A DNA stretch of 64,000 bases from Asparagopsis taxiformis (Eukaryota; Rhodophyta; Florideophyceae; Bonnemaisoniales; Bonnemaisoniaceae): positions 1 through 64,000 of the forward strand of contig JALQPE010000303.1 in NCBI GenBank assembly GCA_030407315.1, in the 5' to 3' direction. The stretch's first letter is position 1. Every line of letters starts with the position of its first letter. This document shows positions 1 to 12,480 of this stretch, piece by piece. Position numbers and translations under genes: made by a program. Below the pieces are notes generated by a model. It searched no databases and had not been told where the DNA came from. It saw only the letters and a list, made by a program, of their open reading frames with translations.

Positions 1-2318
1 AGATCTGCACCGCCCTTCGCACTGCTGCCATCGACCACATTCTCGGGAGTAGGGCCCTCCGTCGAAATCCTCGCAACCGTCTTCTGTCCAACCCCACCGG
101 ATGGTTTTAAAGTGGTACGAAGCTGTCAACCATCGCTGAGGAGCTTCCCGAACTGCTAGCAGATGCAGAACGGGAAGCTTCGACAGCGGGGGCCGGAGCA
201 GCAGGGTGCTGCTCGGCAGCCGGAGTCGCAGGCTCAGGCTGCGAAGCCGGTGAGACCTGCTCCTGCGCGGCTTGGACAGGACGGTTGGGGGTACCAGTCC
301 CGGCGTGGGAAACTGGACCAGAGCGTTCGCTGCCATCCTGGGGACCACGCGCAGTCGGCTTGACCGGGTCACCGCAGGGGCAGGGGAGGATGCAGACACG
401 GCAGGGGTAGAGACAGGAACAGGGGCAACCTCGGATTGCTGGAAGAATTCCAGTTGAGGTGGTGGGGGCAAAGGAATGGAGGATGAAGGGATGGGCAAGG
501 AATTGGAAAGAGGAAGGATGGGGGCATCATCACCACATGTGGCTGGGAGCGCAGCATGTGGGATGTCTGGGTACATCGCGTGAAAGCGTTTCCGCATTTG
601 CATGTCGCGGTACCCAGTGACGCGCAGGAGCATTTTCCTGGCGTCCTTCCCGAAGACAGACTTCTTACGGGGAAAAATATTTTCGTAAACTGTAACCATC
701 GGGGGGGCCTTCCTTGGGACGGAAGTCTGCCCAGCACCCCTTCTTGGGGACCATCTGAGCAAGAACTTCGACAACGCGCGAGCGATGTCGAAGCTCTTGC
801 TCGGGTCACCCACGCTGGGAATTGACCCATCCAGCATCCTCAACACATCCCGACACGTTCCAGTACTCGGCACCTCCTTCACGTACCCGAAGATTTCCAA
901 CAAACCAGCAATCCATTCCTGCCCAATGGTACCAACCGAGTACGGTTTCAGCCCGGCCGACCGACGGCTACAAGTGTAGCGCGCCGTCATCTCCAGGATG
1001 AACACTTCTGCACATCCGGAGCACTCCTGAACGACCCATTGAACAACAAGTTCACCGTACAACCAGCCAGATCCTCGGTCGAAGAGAACTGCACGAACTC
1101 CGGCCTGTTCGGGATGCTCGACCAGTACTTGAAAGCAGGGCTTTCAATGGTCTTGAAACCCCGCGCGATCGAGACGTAGCGCATGAGCTGTCTCGGACGA
1201 ATCCAGCTCAGCGCTTTCCGTTCTTTTATGTATTGAACGGTCGGCTCGATCTTCTTCTTTCCCAGGCGGTGGATATTGATGAACTCCATCACAGAGCACA
1301 CATTGTCAGCAACTGTTACCTTCGCTGACATTGTGGGTGTGGAAGTTCATCAGCCGTGAAAGCGGGAGTACTTCTTCGGAGCAGAAGACATCCCGGCCAA
1401 GCCGAGTCGGTGGGAGGAGAAAGTCGACTGGAATAGTTCCAAAGCGACGGTAGATGTCAGACTTGACAAACTCCTCCCACTCTGGACTGTCCTTCGCAGG
1501 AGCAGGTCCAGCCGACTCGAGAATGGCCTTCAACGCGGTCACTCGGTGAGATCCATCGACATATTGCAGTCGTACTTTTGCATTGGAATCAATCACCTCG
1601 CAGACGGACACGCGTGAAGCAATCACGGAAAATCCCTGAGTGAGAAACGTTTTCTTCAACTCATCAACGCGATGCGGCCTGACCACCCTGGACACGACTG
1701 CCGGAGGAGAAACATCCAGGGGGGAAATGAAGACTGGAATGTTTCGGCAGCTCTCCGGACTTATGTCGTAGTCCACATCCACCGGATGGGCACTGTGCCA
1801 GGGTAGGCCAGCCTGGTGCTGCGGAGAGGCTTGTTCGGTACGATGTCACGAGCGTTGTGATCATCGACCTTCTCCGCATCCTCTGCCAAGTCGCTGCCGG
1901 ACGCGATGATCATGTCCGGAGCAGGCGAGCTGGGCAGAGGAGCACCAGATCCCTCGACGGCTGGCGCCGCTTCGGCAGATTGAGCCGGAAGCGGAGTTGC
2001 GGGAACGCCAGCGTCGATTGTCGGGACAACCGCGGGATCGGAAGCGGAAGGGGGGGAGGGGACGGGCTTAGGTGCTGGGCTGAGCTGGGTCAGCGCTGCA
2101 GCAGCTTCGCAAACGTCCATGGGGACAGGGGGGGCCAGAGAAGGAGAAGGAGAGGGAGAAGGAGAGGGAGAAGGAGTGGGAGAATCGTTGTCACGGCGGC
2201 TGGCAGAGCGCACCTGGCGGTCGAAAGCGTTGGGGGATTGTTGAGCCATTGCTTTGGTGAGTGATTGACAAACGAAGAGTGAAAGATTGAGAAAGAGAGA
2301 AGAAGATCTGAACGACAA
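1..2318 (-). pseudogene. ParB-like domain gene, copy 1 (frameshifted, open at left edge)
   Basis: The gene reads leftward in several frames. 2318-1761 encodes a Ser/Pro-rich low-complexity N-terminus. 1782-1306 encodes the ParB-like domain, with a conserved VVRPHRVDEL segment and the DGSHR motif that matches the ParB-fold signature. 1331 to about 1030 encodes a helical part containing VADNVCSVMEF. A further frame stays open from about 1030 to about 300 and a shifted frame follows it to the window edge. The order and motifs match the second copy at 3774-7026 (VADNVC/IADNVC, YWSSIP, LEMTA). ParB folds bind DNA and, in some families, act as CTPases or nucleases; no catalytic role can be assigned here. 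The frame changes sit at different places from those in the second copy, which suggests independent decay rather than shared introns. Small introns remain an alternative. Confidence 0.6.
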
Positions 2319-2479
2319 GCTGTTTTGCTGCGTAAGCTGAGTAAGATAGGCGAAACTTAGAGATCTGACATATTCCTATTAGTATACACCCTGGTAATGA
2401 TATTCAGCGGTTGACCAATCCGAACCTTCCACATCACTTTTCGTTGTACGACAATTACAGCTCAGGCAGTTTAACCAAG

Positions 2480-2715
2480 GATCCTTACAGAGGCCAGAAT
2501 TTTTTTACCGGGTAAAGAAATCATGGCCACTGTAATGTTTTGTTTCCTGACAGCAAAGTCATCGTTACGATGACTTTGCTGTAAGAAAACGTTTTCATTA
2601 CAGCGGCCAGGAATTTTTTTACCGGGTAAAGAAATCATGGCCACTGTAATGAAACCTTTCCTTACAGCAAAGTCATCGTAACGATGACTTTGCTGTAAGC
2701 ATCCCTGGTAAACTG
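2480..2715. repeat. Palindrome array, two 39-bp-type inverted repeats
   Basis: Near-perfect palindromes sit at about 2549-2585 and 2661-2699. Each has 19-bp arms (one arm reads TTACAGCAAAGTCATCG) around a single central base. Between and around them lie a second short palindrome (ACCGGGT core with A/T-rich flanks) and facing CATTACAG/CTGTAATG motifs, so nested hairpins are possible. The block lies between the two ParB-like copies. Confidence 0.85.
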
Positions 2716-3289
2716 CTCCATCTGTAAGCCGTTGGTCTCAACCCTCGCTCTCGTTTCTGTTGTCCTCCTTCATCATCTCCACCTACCTTCCCCCTACACA
2801 CCACCTCTCTAATGTCACTCTACCCACCCTTTGGTGCATGAAATATTTTCTTACCACTGCCATAGTCTACACATACTGCTGCCTTCATACCTCTGCATGC
2901 CTACCCTTCAATCTTTCTTCCATCTTTCTCTACCGTGCTAGGCTTAGACCATGCTCTGTGCACATCTGACTTACTTAATATCATTGTATAGCTAGAAACT
3001 AGAATAATAATTACATCACTAGAGTACACTGCAAATGTTAGTAACTATGGTTGGTGTGGTACACAACACCCTACTCCTTCATGAGTAAACTTTGCGCACA
3101 GAACCGTTCAATACCAGGTAGTGCAGCCAGCGCAAACAGGCTTGCACGACGCAGAGTGCTCCCCAGAGCCGTCAACAGTCGTCCAAACCATCGTTGTACG
3201 ATGTTCCCGGCTCCACACTTCCCTTCTCACCCTTCCCAGGGTGGGAGACGGACGAAACTCCCAACCGCTTACAGCCGAAGCCGTTTACC
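2716..3289. other. Spacer between palindrome arrays; inverted copy of the 14.3-15.05 kb spacer
   Basis: No credible gene. The stretch is an inverted, diverged copy of the spacer at about 14300-15050. Shared landmarks are the TTTACTCATGAAG segment, the TTGGTGTGGTAC segment and the short sequence around the TAGAGTACACT motif. It therefore belongs to the repeat unit rather than to host DNA. Confidence 0.65.
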
Positions 3290-3545
3290 CGGGATGCTTA
3301 CAGCAAAGTCATCGTTACGATGACTTTGCTGTAAGGAAAGGTTTGATTACAGTGGTGAGAAAATTTTACCGGGTAAAAAATCAGCAAGAATTTTTTACCC
3401 GGTAAAAAATTGTGGCCGCTGTAATGATTTGATTTCTTACAGCAAAGTCATCGTTACGATGACTTTGCTGTAAGAAATCAAATCATTACAGCAAAGTCAT
3501 CGTAACGATGACTTTGCTGTCAGCACCCCAGCGAAACTGCATCAT
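3290..3545. repeat. Palindrome array, three 39-bp-type inverted repeats
   Basis: Palindromes lie at about 3297-3335, 3438-3476 and 3486-3520, alternating the T- and A-centred forms. ACCCGGTAAAAA-type short palindromes sit between them. This array lies just downstream of the ParB-oxygenase gene. Confidence 0.85.
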
Positions 3546-3773
3546 CTGTAAGCCTTCCTCACCTCAATGTTGTAACCAAAGACGACTGCGATATTACCTT
3601 GTTCTATTCTAGTAGTGCCCACCATAGTTTCCTCCCCTTCTCATATTAAATTGAGTATTGTATATCTCTCGACCCGTCTACATACGCAAACGTCATGTAC
3701 TAGCCTAACTTTCATCGTTTACTTGAAGGCGGCCTTGATGCCTGCCATAGAATGCTATTAAGAACTAATTTCA

Positions 3774-6700
3774 TCAGATATCTAAACGCTCCCAGTAGTT
3801 GACATTGAAGGGAGGCTGTAGCAACTTCTCCCTGGAAGTTCGCAGTGATAGATGGGACCGGATAGGATGCTGGTACCTCACCGAAGAACGACCCTCCGCG
3901 AATCCCATTCCTCCGTGATACACGTCCGTTCGGCATACAAGCAGGGAATACGGTGGGATGCGCACGTTCGTCACTGGCACGCGGTACTTTCTTTCGCTGG
4001 ATGACTTAGGCACACATGGCTGAACTTGGCGATACGAATGATGAACCCATCCGCACCAGCAGCCATCATGAAATATGATGGCGAGTTGAGAGGACCAGTT
4101 CCAGTTCCCTCACGGACGGGAACATCGGTATGCATAAGTTGCTCCTGACTACCTTCTGCGGTCAAAATCAGACGAAGACCCGTTTCTGGAAAGACCACCG
4201 CTTCTTCTCTTCCAAACCCGAGCTTCAGGTTCTCCGCACAAATCGCCTTACCTAGCTCCAGAATCAGCTTGTTCCTGTACTGCCGCGCGCTTTCTTGCTC
4301 AAGGTCATCGCAGATGCTTTTCCGGTCCGTCTTGAATACACCAGTGCTGTCTTTCGGTCGAAGTGGTTTCCACGGGTTCTTCTGACTTGCACTTGAGCCA
4401 CTTGTAGTACCTTGGAATGTGCTGGCCATCTGTGTGAATAACTCGTGCGTAGCTGCTCCCACTGTAGTAGAAGAGAAAATGTCTTGCAACACCACGTAAC
4501 AAGCTCGTCGATCATTCTTCTCTGGTAGCTGAAGTATTGTTGGCTTTCACAAGAACCGAGGGGACATACCAAAGTAGAGTAGCCTGCAGCTGCTTCCATT
4601 ATCTCCGTCCGGATTGTATCAATGTCTTCTTCTGTGATATAATACTTCATTCTCGAGTTGGAAGGAACGCATAAAGGCAGCTTCTCAGGTATGTCCTCTG
4701 CGAATGTGCGGTCTGGAAGGGAGTTTTCTTGCTCGTCAGTGAGAGTGGTGCTTCTTCTCCAGTCGTTCGTTCTCTTGCATTGACTCTACTCTTCTTTTCC
4801 GGGAGGCCCAATCTCAATGTTGTCATCCGGCGTATTGGGCTCAGAAAACTTCGCGCTAGTATCTTCCCTTCTTCGCTTCTTATCCAACCTGGACTCGTTT
4901 TCATCGCCGCTTCCACCAGAACTCCTGCTTCTTCCCGAATTCTCCTTGTCCACTTCGGCCGGGCTAGTGCTGTAAGTTTCTGGTGTCCTGATTCGAAGTT
5001 TCAATATCACAGAGCGGTTCTGCGCATCTCCAGCTTGTTGTCCAGGCGTGTCTATGTCCATGCGACCACTATTGTCCAAGTTGATATCCAGACTTTGCGT
5101 ATCGCCGCTTTGTTTCCTTCCCTGAGGAAGATCTTCTCTGACAATCCTTCCGGCGAATTATCCCTGGCACGACTTTCCGCTCTGCCCTTGAAGCTGAAAG
5201 ACGTTCCTGTTCTTTTTGGAGAACAGCAAGACGTTCTGCTTCCCTCTTCTCAGCTGCTGCAAGACGCGTGGCAGGACGTTCCTGTCCTCCCTCTTTTGCT
5301 GCGGCAGGACGGTCTTCTGCTTCTTTCGGGGTGCTCAGAGGTGCCTCTTCTATTGCTTTCGTCGCGACAGCAGGAATCACTTCTTCAGCCACCACATTTG
5401 GAGTAATTTCCTGTTCTTCCTCCACAACAGCAGAAACTTCCTGCTCTGCTTGGGCTTCGGCAGATACTCCTTCTTCTGCTTGAACAGGACCAGAAGTTTC
5501 CACAGTTTCCTTCTCTGTAGAATTATTTCCCTGTTCTGCGGCAGTAGGTGCTTCTTCGTCTTCTGCTTTGGCGCCATCAACAAGTGCTTTTTCTATTTCT
5601 CCGGGGGTCATGCGATTCCGTTCCCTCTCCTCCTCCGCTTTCGTCTCCTGCATTGCCTTTGTCCCGGTAGCATATTCCAGTTTGTCGTAAAAACTGTTTG
5701 TAAACATCCCGTTCTTGGTTCTCAGACTGCTACTGTCTACCACGTCGTCATGAAAGTCGACAAGGACGAATACAATGCGCTCTCCAATGCGATGATCATT
5801 ATCCCCGACCTCCTTCGCGTTTTCTGCTGCCAAATCCGTTCGCACGAATTCCTCCATCGTTGCAGAGTTCAACCACTTGCGGACGACCTCTGCCATATCA
5901 TAGATGGCCAACAGAGCCAGTAGCCAAGTGCGCATCGTGAACGGACTTCCGCTTCCGATATTTCTGACAAGTCCTCTCTTCCTCCTCATCCTTGTCCACG
6001 ACGCTGTCATCTCGAGCACAAACCACTGGAACCACTCCTTATCGCGCGTCCCGCGTCCGTCCGTGCCATTGCGGAATATTGCGTTATTGACAAGATCGAG
6101 CACGCACCCGTACATATCGGCAGAGTCAATTCGAGAAAAGTCCGGATCTCTTCCCTCGGTTCTTGCATCCTCGATTTCTCTGTTCCTATCCAAAGCATTG
6201 TAAACGCTAGGGATAGAGCTCCAGTACACGAAAGCAACGCTGTCTGTGCGATTGAACCCCTTCGCAATGTGATGTACTGCCTATACGAGTTCTCCGAACG
6301 GTTCCTGTCGGACGGCAGAATATAGCTCACTTCTTTCAGAATAGGAATAAGCCGGACAACAGGAAGATCCATCTGGTTGGAAAAACCTGAGAAACTCTAT
6401 GACCGCACACACATTGTCGGCAATGCTCACAGAAGCGACATCGTGAGTTTGTATATTGGCTTCGAGAGACAGTTTCAGAACCTCCAGCGCATCGAAATTA
6501 GACGCCCGTTCGGCGCAATCAACTGTTGTACCCAAACCAATTCCAAGGAATCCCTGTTCTTTCCTGAGTACTTCTCCAGGCATAGTTGCAGAGCAGCTAT
6601 GCGATGAGAGCCATCGATGCAGTAAAACTCGTCTCCTTCGTTATCTTCCATTTTGCAGACTGTAATCATAGTTCCAGTGGTAGAGAAACCTCTATCCATG

Positions 6701-7026
6701 AAAATGCTGGCCAGTTCGTTTACACGACCCGGTCGCACCAAACGGGAGGTCACTGTCGGAAATTTCACTTTGCGAGGATCAACTTGCACTTTAGAAGAGC
6801 TGTACTGAGCAATAGTGATGCTTTTCTCTTCAGCAGAAGGAGAATTGCTCTTCTCCGCTGTAGTATTCATGATACTATTGTCTCCCATTGTAATCCCTGC
6901 AATCTCAGTTCGTTCAATCGGTTCTCTGTTCAAATGTTGTGTAGACGATGAAATCCACAATTGTGGTACCTCCGAGTGCGCTTCCCGTCTCTCAGCTTCC
7001 TCTCTTATACTGTCCGGACAAGACAT
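3774..7026 (-). pseudogene. ParB-like domain joined to a 2OG-Fe(II) dioxygenase-like region (frameshifted)
   Basis: A broken gene of about 1050 codons; ATG candidates lie at 7026 and 6891. In order: a Ser/Thr-rich N-terminus; a ParB-like domain (VRPGRVNEL, then CIDGSHRIAAL); a helical part (SIADNVCAVIEF, YWSSIPSVYNAL); a long Glu/Ala-rich charged tail; and a C-terminal region with MHTDVP, then PPYSLLVCRTDVYHGG, then RSHLSL. That HxD...H...R order is expected of the double-stranded beta-helix of 2-oxoglutarate/Fe(II) oxygenases, but the assignment is by motif only. Frame changes occur near 6480, 6370, 5150, 4740 and 4010, with an in-frame TAG near 6285. Comparison with the copy at 12500-13860 shows one base difference (5146-5153 against 13311-13321) separating the ParB frame from the downstream one. 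That suggests the ancestor was a single fusion protein. Palindrome arrays flank the gene. Confidence 0.55.
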
Positions 7027-7690
7027 TCCCTACCTACGTTCAGTCCTGATGAACCTTACGCTGCACCCGCTCAGCACCTCTGACTCTACCTGATCCTGAT
7101 ACCTCCACAAAGCGTTAGCCCTTTCCATCAATCTACACCTAATAGTATGTACCTCTAGCGCATATAATGCAATCGAACCCGTTTACCTCACCACGTCAAT
7201 TATCATTCATATTCCAACAACCTATTTCATCCACACTCTCCACCTCGCTTCTTCTTCCGTACCATTGATTCCTATCAATCGATTCTACGTGAGTTTTATA
7301 CATTTACTACGATCCACCTCTCCTACAAGTCTGAAAAATTCATTTCTACACTAACTTTTGCTACTCACAAATGAACGGTTCCCGTGCAGGCCACTGCTTG
7401 AATTTCTTCCTATTGGCGTACTCGGCTGCAAAGGATTCATAGACTATTTAAACGGTGATCATATAAATGGTTTTCAATGTGCTCCAATGGACAATACACC
7501 AAAGAACATCAATATGAATTCATTTCAACTACCTATTCACTACTGCGATTCAGTTTCTTGCATACCAAATCTCATTGCGTTCCTACCCTAGTCGATTCAA
7601 AATGCTTCCTCTTCGTCAGTTGATCAATATTCCTTATTCCTTACAACGAGCAGGTCCTCTGGACATCCTAAAGTTGGTTACTTAACCTTA
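7027..7690. other. Intergenic, upstream of the ParB-oxygenase gene
   Basis: A/T-rich sequence with only short random frames. It lies 5' of the minus-strand ParB-oxygenase gene, so it should hold its promoter, but I see no clear TATA box or motif. No repeats were noticed. Confidence 0.4.
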
Positions 7691-8135
7691 ACTATCGATG
7701 AATTTGCTGTAATGAAACGTTTTCTTACAGCAAAGTCATCGTTACGATGACTTTGCTGTAAGAAAAGAAAACATTACAGCAGCCATGATTTCTTTACCGG
7801 GTAAAAAAATTGTGGCCGCTGTAATGAAACGTTTTCTTACAGCAAAGTCATCGTAACGATGACTTTGCTGTAAGAAAGAAAAACATTACAGCGGCCACAA
7901 TTTTTTTACCCGGTAAAATTTCTTGCTGATTTTTTACCCGGTAAAAAATTCTTCGGCCACTGCAAGGAAACGGTTCCTTACAGCAAAGTCATCGTTACGA
8001 TGACTTTGCTGTAAGAAAGCAAATCATTACAGCTGCCACGATTTTTTTACCCGGTAAAACATTCTTGGCCACTGTAATGGAAACGTTTTCTTACAGCAAA
8101 GTCATCGTAACGATGACTTTGCTGTAAGCATACCT
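7690..8135. repeat. Palindrome array, four 39-bp-type inverted repeats
   Basis: Palindromes lie at about 7724-7763, 7836-7875, 7977-8016 and 8091-8129. The same nested short palindromes (ACCCGGT core) and CATTACAG/CTGTAATG pairs occur as in the other arrays. The array separates the transposase gene's 3' end (8249) from the ParB-oxygenase gene. Confidence 0.85.
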
Positions 8136-8248
8136 CCCTCCATCCTCTCAGATCCTCTCCCCACTACTTTGCACCAATCCACCACCGCCCTAGAGTGTAC
8201 AATTCATATGTGATGCATCTGGTTATTCATTTTATTCTTCCCTAAAAA

Positions 8249-10165
8249 TCATGCAGCCCTCGGTGGAAATCCGTCTCGCCTACATAGTGCATATATCTCT
8301 CCACCCTCCAGCAGTCCGGGTCCGTGCCTTACCTCCCTCATGTTCTCATCATATTCGCATACACTCCCATTGCAATAGTGCATACCAAACACCTCAGTGA
8401 CTCCCTCACTCATCTCCACAATTACTGTTCGTCGCCTCTCTTCGACCTTGAACACTCCTTCATCAGTTTTTTGCAAACCCAGGCAAACTCCATAAGCTGT
8501 ACCTTGCTCATCTCTCGCACTCTCGTTCCTCAGGATAAAGAACGCTAGAACAATAAAAAACCGCGGTTCATAATTAATTCTTCCCCGCATTATCTCTGAT
8601 GTGAGACGAGACGCCGGGTACAGAATCGCTTGTGAAGTTGCACCATCCTCACATTTCATCTGTTCAGGGCAAACAGCATGGATGATAGCTCCTGATTCTA
8701 GAGAGCCAGACCTCTGCACTGTTTTCCTTCCCCACTCTGTCGTAGTGCTTCTAGAAACTCTTCTCACCCATTCGGCATACTTTCCACACCCGCTTGTTCC
8801 GCTTCCGTACCTTTCGGTAAAGAACCGTTTGAAAACACCTACAGCACCCTCTGCCATATCACATTTTCCATTCATGTACTCCTTGACCTCGTCAATAGAT
8901 ATACCTCCATGCCCTCTCCACGTCACAATTTCACCATCCGCCGACAATATCTTTCCTCGACGCTGGGAGAGAAGCTGGAGAACCGGTTCCTGGAAGCAGT
9001 TTTTCACTACCTCGTCTTCCACATCTATTTCTCTCCCTAGCTCCTGTGAAAGAACGTTGACCATTTGAGAGCATTCGGACGAGGACCAATGTTGTGGCTC
9101 CATGCCGATTTCGCGCAAAACAATGGCCACTCTCGTCTGCCAGTCATCCGCAAGAACTAATTCCAGCGCTGAAAGCTGTTCGCTTTGGTGATTGGACATT
9201 CTCACACCTTTCTTCAGCGGCTGATGCATCCGTTCGAATATAAGCTCCTGCACGTGCTTCACAGAGCCGTAGGCAGGAAGCGTATGAACACAAAACTCGA
9301 CAAGACGATGAACATTAGGCTTGTCCAAATGTGCTCCTGCTCCCTTCACTTTCCGACAATACTCATTCAACGTCTCCACGTAGTCTACAGTTCTTCCAGA
9401 ATGTATTCATTCCTGCCACCTTCTCCGTCAGCCGTCTCTACTTCATGGGGACCGTCTTTCCACCATACGGGCATGAAACTAATACACGAAACCAGCTTCT
9501 GAAACATCACTACTAGTTTGACGGCCCCATCAAATTTTTCACGATGACCCTTCCCCTTTCCCATCCATCATTCGAGCTGCGTTTTCGAATGCCATAGGTG
9601 CTATCAGAAGCACACTGAATATGTCACTCATGTTCATGGAAAGCAGATTGTTGGTTCCAAATAAACGGTTCTGCCTTCCCATCCTGAACTTCTTCAGAGC
9701 GCCCAGAATTTGCAATTCAGCTACCTCTCGAATTCGTGGGCTGGCAGCTGAAATACAAGCGTTCAGTACATCTTGTGCCAGTCCAGACAATAGATGGTCA
9801 GGTGCTATCACTGCGGAACGGTACGGGTCAAAAATTGCTGGGACAACTGAAACTCCGTTTTCCGTCTTCGGTACTTCTTCCTGCACTGCTTCCAAGGAAG
9901 TGCTCAGGACATGAAATGGTAAATCTTCCCCTTCTTCTGCAGCCAGTCCGAGAGTGCGAAGCTGGGTTTCTGTGGCATCCTTACGTGTCGATGCATTCCG
10001 ATACTTGCTCCTGGCATGCGTCGATGTTTGCCCGTTCACTACCGAAGTGTATGCATTCTTCGTGCCACCAGTACTGCTCAGGTCATATTTGCGGAAACTG
10101 CAGATGTGGCACGGAGAGTTTGATGTGTGTCCAAGAACATCCAGGGTATGTGAAACTGCAGGATA
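8249..10165 (-). pseudogene. CACTA-like transposase of element A, C-terminal part
   Basis: This is the C-terminal part of the transposase whose N-terminal part is at 24849-26737. 10165-9539 begins YPAVSHTLDVLGH and matches the middle of the 1136-codon protein at 48507-51917 (shared VVPAI-DPYRS). 9379-8249 matches its C-terminus (KPNVHRLVEF, ELIFERMHQPLKKG, final DGFPPRAA). The Glu in ELIFERMHQ is the candidate third acidic residue of a DDE transposase. Between 9539 and 9379 the frame is interrupted by stops; residues resembling the reference continue in another frame, so the gene is dead even apart from the insertion. The join to the N-terminal part is exact once element B and one TA are removed. 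Confidence 0.75.
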
Positions 10166-10179
10166 CACTACAGTGTTGA
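10166..10179 (+). repeat. Left terminal inverted repeat of element B
   Basis: CACTACAGTGTTGA, preceded by TA. It matches the inverted end at 24835-24848 with one difference and continues AAAAGGGGGCC, as does A's right end. Confidence 0.85.
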
Positions 10180-10189
10180 AAAGGGGGCC

Positions 10190-10420
10190 TCAGACAGTAC
10201 GGTGAGACAGTGATTTTTACTGTCTGAGACAGTAAAAATCACTATGCGGCAAATGAAAATTAATGCCACACTTGGAGACAGTGATTTGCACTGTCTGGCA
10301 GACAGTACGGAACACTGTCTGCAGACAGTAAAAAACACTGTCTCACAGTACTGTCTGAGGCAGTGAATGGAGACAGTAAAAATTAATGATTTATTCAATA
10401 GTTGGATATGATGTAATTTA
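10190..10420. repeat. Subterminal GACAGT/ACTGTC repeats of element B
   Basis: Dense direct and inverted copies of ACTGTCT and AGACAGT spaced by short A/T-rich stretches make many small palindromes. Subterminal repeats of this kind are transposase or accessory-protein binding sites in known CACTA elements; that role is inferred here. The block is inverted relative to 29200-29438. Confidence 0.8.
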
Positions 10421-10568
10421 CTGTACTGGGCAGTGTTGGCGGATAGTGTTTTGTATTGGCCAAGGCAACATGGCCGGATAGTGAAATACGCTGCCTGGGA
10501 CAACAGTAAACCAACACGGTGCTCTGTCTCAGATAGGATGAGCGGACAGTGCGCGGCCCTGCTGCAGC

Positions 10569-10843
10569 AGCACCTGGAGACAGTAATTTTCACTGTCCTG
10601 GGCAGTACCTGGAGACAGTGATTTTCACTGTCCTGGGCAGTACCTGTAGACAGTACTTTGTGCTGCCTTGGGCAGCACTTGTAGACAGTATTTTCTGCTG
10701 CCCTGGGCAACACCTGTAGGCAGTACTTTGTGCTGCCTTGGGCAGCACCTGTAGGCAGTACTTTGTGCTGCCCTGGGCAGCACCTGGAGACAGTATTTCG
10801 TGCTGCCCTGGGCAGCACCTGGAGATAGTAAAAGTAGTGTCCT
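10569..10843 (+). repeat. 35-bp tandem array, about 8 units (element B)
   Basis: Units start at 10569 and recur every 35 bp. Each holds an internal palindrome (GTGCTGCCCTGGGCAGCAC type in the better copies) and a GACAGT core. The homologous array in element A (28541-29100) has 16 units. Confidence 0.85.
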
Positions 10844-12480
10844 GGTATAGTAAAATTCGGTGTCTGGGAGTGGTGGATGAGATGGAGCGTCACGCTGTCG
10901 TGGGCATCTTTTTGGGGTAGAGGAAGGCAGTTCTAGCGCTATGAGGATGGGGTATGGACGGTATTCATATGGGAATGGACAGAATAGTACGGCTAGGAAT
11001 TTTTATTTCGTAGTGACTATGAGCTAGCGAGAGGTATACGCGGTAGGATAGGTAGCAATCTAAGAGAGTGCGATATGGGAAGCTTCACTCTGGATTTTTT
11101 TATTTGCGCAGGCTACATTGAGAATAAACAATCTCTATGTTAAAAATGCTACTACAACTAACACTATTCCGACGAGTAAAACTAAAACTACTAGAAAAGT
11201 CTACAAATCTATCAACTGATTGAGCTGCATGAATAAACTAGGAAATGAAGAGAAGAAGAAAAAATGATGTAGAGAAAGGAAACAAGTTAGTGACGTTGAA
11301 TTGGAGAGGGAAATTGATGGTGATTAGGAGACTAACGTACCTTAACGAATACCATTGCATCCCAAGTTGAGATATGTACTCACGGGCAGAGGAGATAAGA
11401 AAAGTATTGGAGAAGTGGTAAGAGAGGAAGATAAATGAAAGGAGAAGTGGAAAACTCACCGACTGGAAACCTGAGAAAACGAATAGAATACTGGGTTAGT
11501 GGCGTGAAATGTGGAGACGTACCATCTATACGGGTATTAAACAAAGCATCAATAATTACGCTCTGGAAGCGGTCGCTTCCAGAGCGTAATTATTGATCCT
11601 TTGTTTTCCGATGGATATGGAGATGGAAACAGGGATTTCCAGAATCTGTCGTTTAAGTAGTACTCTACGGGCGGAAAAGACGTGTAGGAGAACAATAGAG
11701 GGATAATTTCGAAACAGAGCGGTGGGATGGGAGGCCCAGTAAAACGATGCCTAGGGTGCGAATTATGCTTGGAAGCACATGATCTGGCAGAAGAGGCGCA
11801 CATGATCGACCGCCTTTTATTGTCTAGAATGACGTCATCACTACAGAAATATAGGAAAAACACTAGCATATGAGGCCAACAGGAAAGGGGGAGGTGAAGA
11901 GTAAGAAAAATGGCGCACTTTCCTGGACGAGGATTCCGCGCTTCCAGTGATGAAGTGGATGGTATATATGGATGACGTCATTGCATGCTTTGAGAACACT
12001 TGGCAGGCAGGCTAAGCGGGCCACGTGGATGGTGGCGGTTAGGAGACAGCAGTGTCGAAGAATTTTTATAATTTTCATGTTGCAAGCGAGCAGTGAATCT
12101 GCATTGCAATATATAAATTTATGCCAATTTAAGATATCACACGGAGTATGATTTAACGAGAGATCTTGTTTTCACCTTGTGAATAGGGCCGAGAATATGG
12201 TAGAGTATACGAGTAGGAACTACGTGCATGAGAAAATCATATTCAGTATTAGTGCTTAGAGCATCACTGCGCAATAAACGGAAATGGATACATCTTGGCC
12301 GGGTTTGTGTTTAGGGAATGCGATACAACATAGCAAAACGATGTTGAGTAAGGTAAGCACGGATGGAATAGCAATCATTCTGCATAAAGTAATGAGAATA
12401 GGACAAAGCATTGTGGTGAACGAGTTCATTGGATCGAATGAAATCCTGGAAAGGTTTCGCAACGGTTGAATGTAGTGGCG
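10844..12480. other. Leader region of element B, inverted homologue of 26845-28540
   Basis: No gene is supported. The region is a diverged inverted copy of the leader upstream of A's transposase. For example, 11863-12078 and 27231-27446 translate to similar 71-residue peptides beginning MKIIK, on opposite strands. The peptide similarity could reflect either a small conserved frame or nucleotide homology alone; differences look spread over all codon positions, so I favour the latter. Confidence 0.65.
11542..11603. repeat. Perfect hairpin with 24-bp arms in element B leader
   Basis: Arms 11548-11571 and 11574-11597 are exact reverse complements around GT, and pairing extends to 11542-11603 with one mismatch. 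The homologous point of element A (27700-27834) carries a different, longer hairpin. Confidence 0.9.

Noticed and set aside
1020..6500. Spliceosomal introns to explain frame changes in the ParB-like copies
   Set aside because: Frame changes sit at different positions in the two copies and mostly involve one base, without plausible GT...AG segments at shared sites; decay is simpler, though introns are not excluded for copy 1.
1..7026. Bacterial ParB/parS partition locus
   Set aside because: Only the ParB-like fold is shared. There is no ParA, the gene lies within eukaryote-type transposons, and it is fused to an unrelated C-terminal region.
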